A stretch of 5,498 nt of DNA from Thermotogae bacterium (GTDB taxonomy: Bacteria > Thermotogota > Thermotogae > Petrotogales > Kosmotogaceae), in contig QNAR01000125.1 in assembly GCA_003643975.1 (NCBI GenBank), positions 1 through 5,498 of the forward strand, written 5' to 3'. The notes beneath the pieces are model-generated. The model worked only from the letters and a program-made list of their open reading frames with translations, searched no databases and was not told the DNA's origin. Positions 5,450 through 5,498 of this stretch are shown here, in pieces (the first letter of the stretch is position 1; each line of letters begins with the position of its first letter). The translations under genes and the position numbers were made by a program.

Positions 5450-5498
5450 GTGAGTAGCCCAGGGGAATTTCACCCCAAGGCTCTCTCAGAACCGGACG
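5450..5498 (-). mobile_element. 3' end of a group II intron (domain VI and part of domain V), cut by window edge
   Basis: Read on the minus strand from the edge: CGTCCGGTTC (5498-5489) fits the 3' strand of domain V, whose family form ends ACGGTTC and pairs with an upstream GAGCCG. A short linker follows, then a domain VI hairpin: 5481-5473 pairs with 5465-5457 (nine positions, one U-U mismatch) around a seven-base loop. The element ends CTACTCAC at 5457-5450, resembling the CTACTTCAC end of Lactococcus Ll.LtrB as I remember it. The intron body and any reverse transcriptase/maturase gene would lie beyond the right edge, with the 3' exon being 5449 and lower. The exact last base is inferred. 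The catalytic half of domain V is not visible, so confidence is moderate to good. Confidence 0.72.

Overview
The window (about 40% G+C by eye) looks like chromosomal DNA of a thermophilic Thermotogota bacterium, with Kosmotogales (Kosmotoga/Mesotoga) as the best guess. Three things point there: a RibF whose nucleotidyltransferase half resembles the Thermotoga maritima FAD synthetase as I remember it, a compact layout with strong sigma-A-like promoters and purine-rich ribosome binding sites, and a short-unit degenerate repeat tract. The taxon is inferred; no search was run.

Left part (1-2346): the 3' portion of truB (tRNA pseudouridine-55 synthase) runs directly into ribF (riboflavin kinase/FAD synthetase), a common bacterial pairing. 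ribF then meets a monoacylglycerol-lipase-like alpha/beta hydrolase tail to tail, and the two coding regions overlap by 36 bp at their 3' ends.

Middle (2347-2730): a dense RNA-gene block. Back-to-back promoters drive the hydrolase leftward and a tRNA-Glu(CUC) rightward. That tRNA ends at its own intrinsic terminator. A second intrinsic terminator, facing the other way, ends a leftward tRNA-Ala(CGC). The tRNA-Ala promoter is nearly consensus, and its -35 box contains the stop codon of the upstream gene deoB. Both tRNAs have C at position 34, so each reads the G-ending codon of its box.

Right part (2727-5498): deoB (phosphopentomutase, leftward) and a Ste24-type M48 integral-membrane zinc protease (rightward) diverge from a short shared intergenic region. 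After the protease come about 275 bases without a gene. They hold a degenerate tract of 17 CGAG cores spaced mostly 7 or 8 bases apart, nested in a 57-66-bp higher-order repeat; a small inverted repeat; a tandem 7-mer; and, at the edge, what I read as the 3' end of a leftward-oriented group II intron (domain VI plus the 3' strand of domain V), whose body would lie outside the window.

The genes are mostly housekeeping: tRNA modification, flavin cofactors, translation, nucleoside salvage and membrane proteolysis. They do not form one pathway. The least ordinary part is the repeat tract and the intron boundary at the right end. I see no convincing new multi-gene system.
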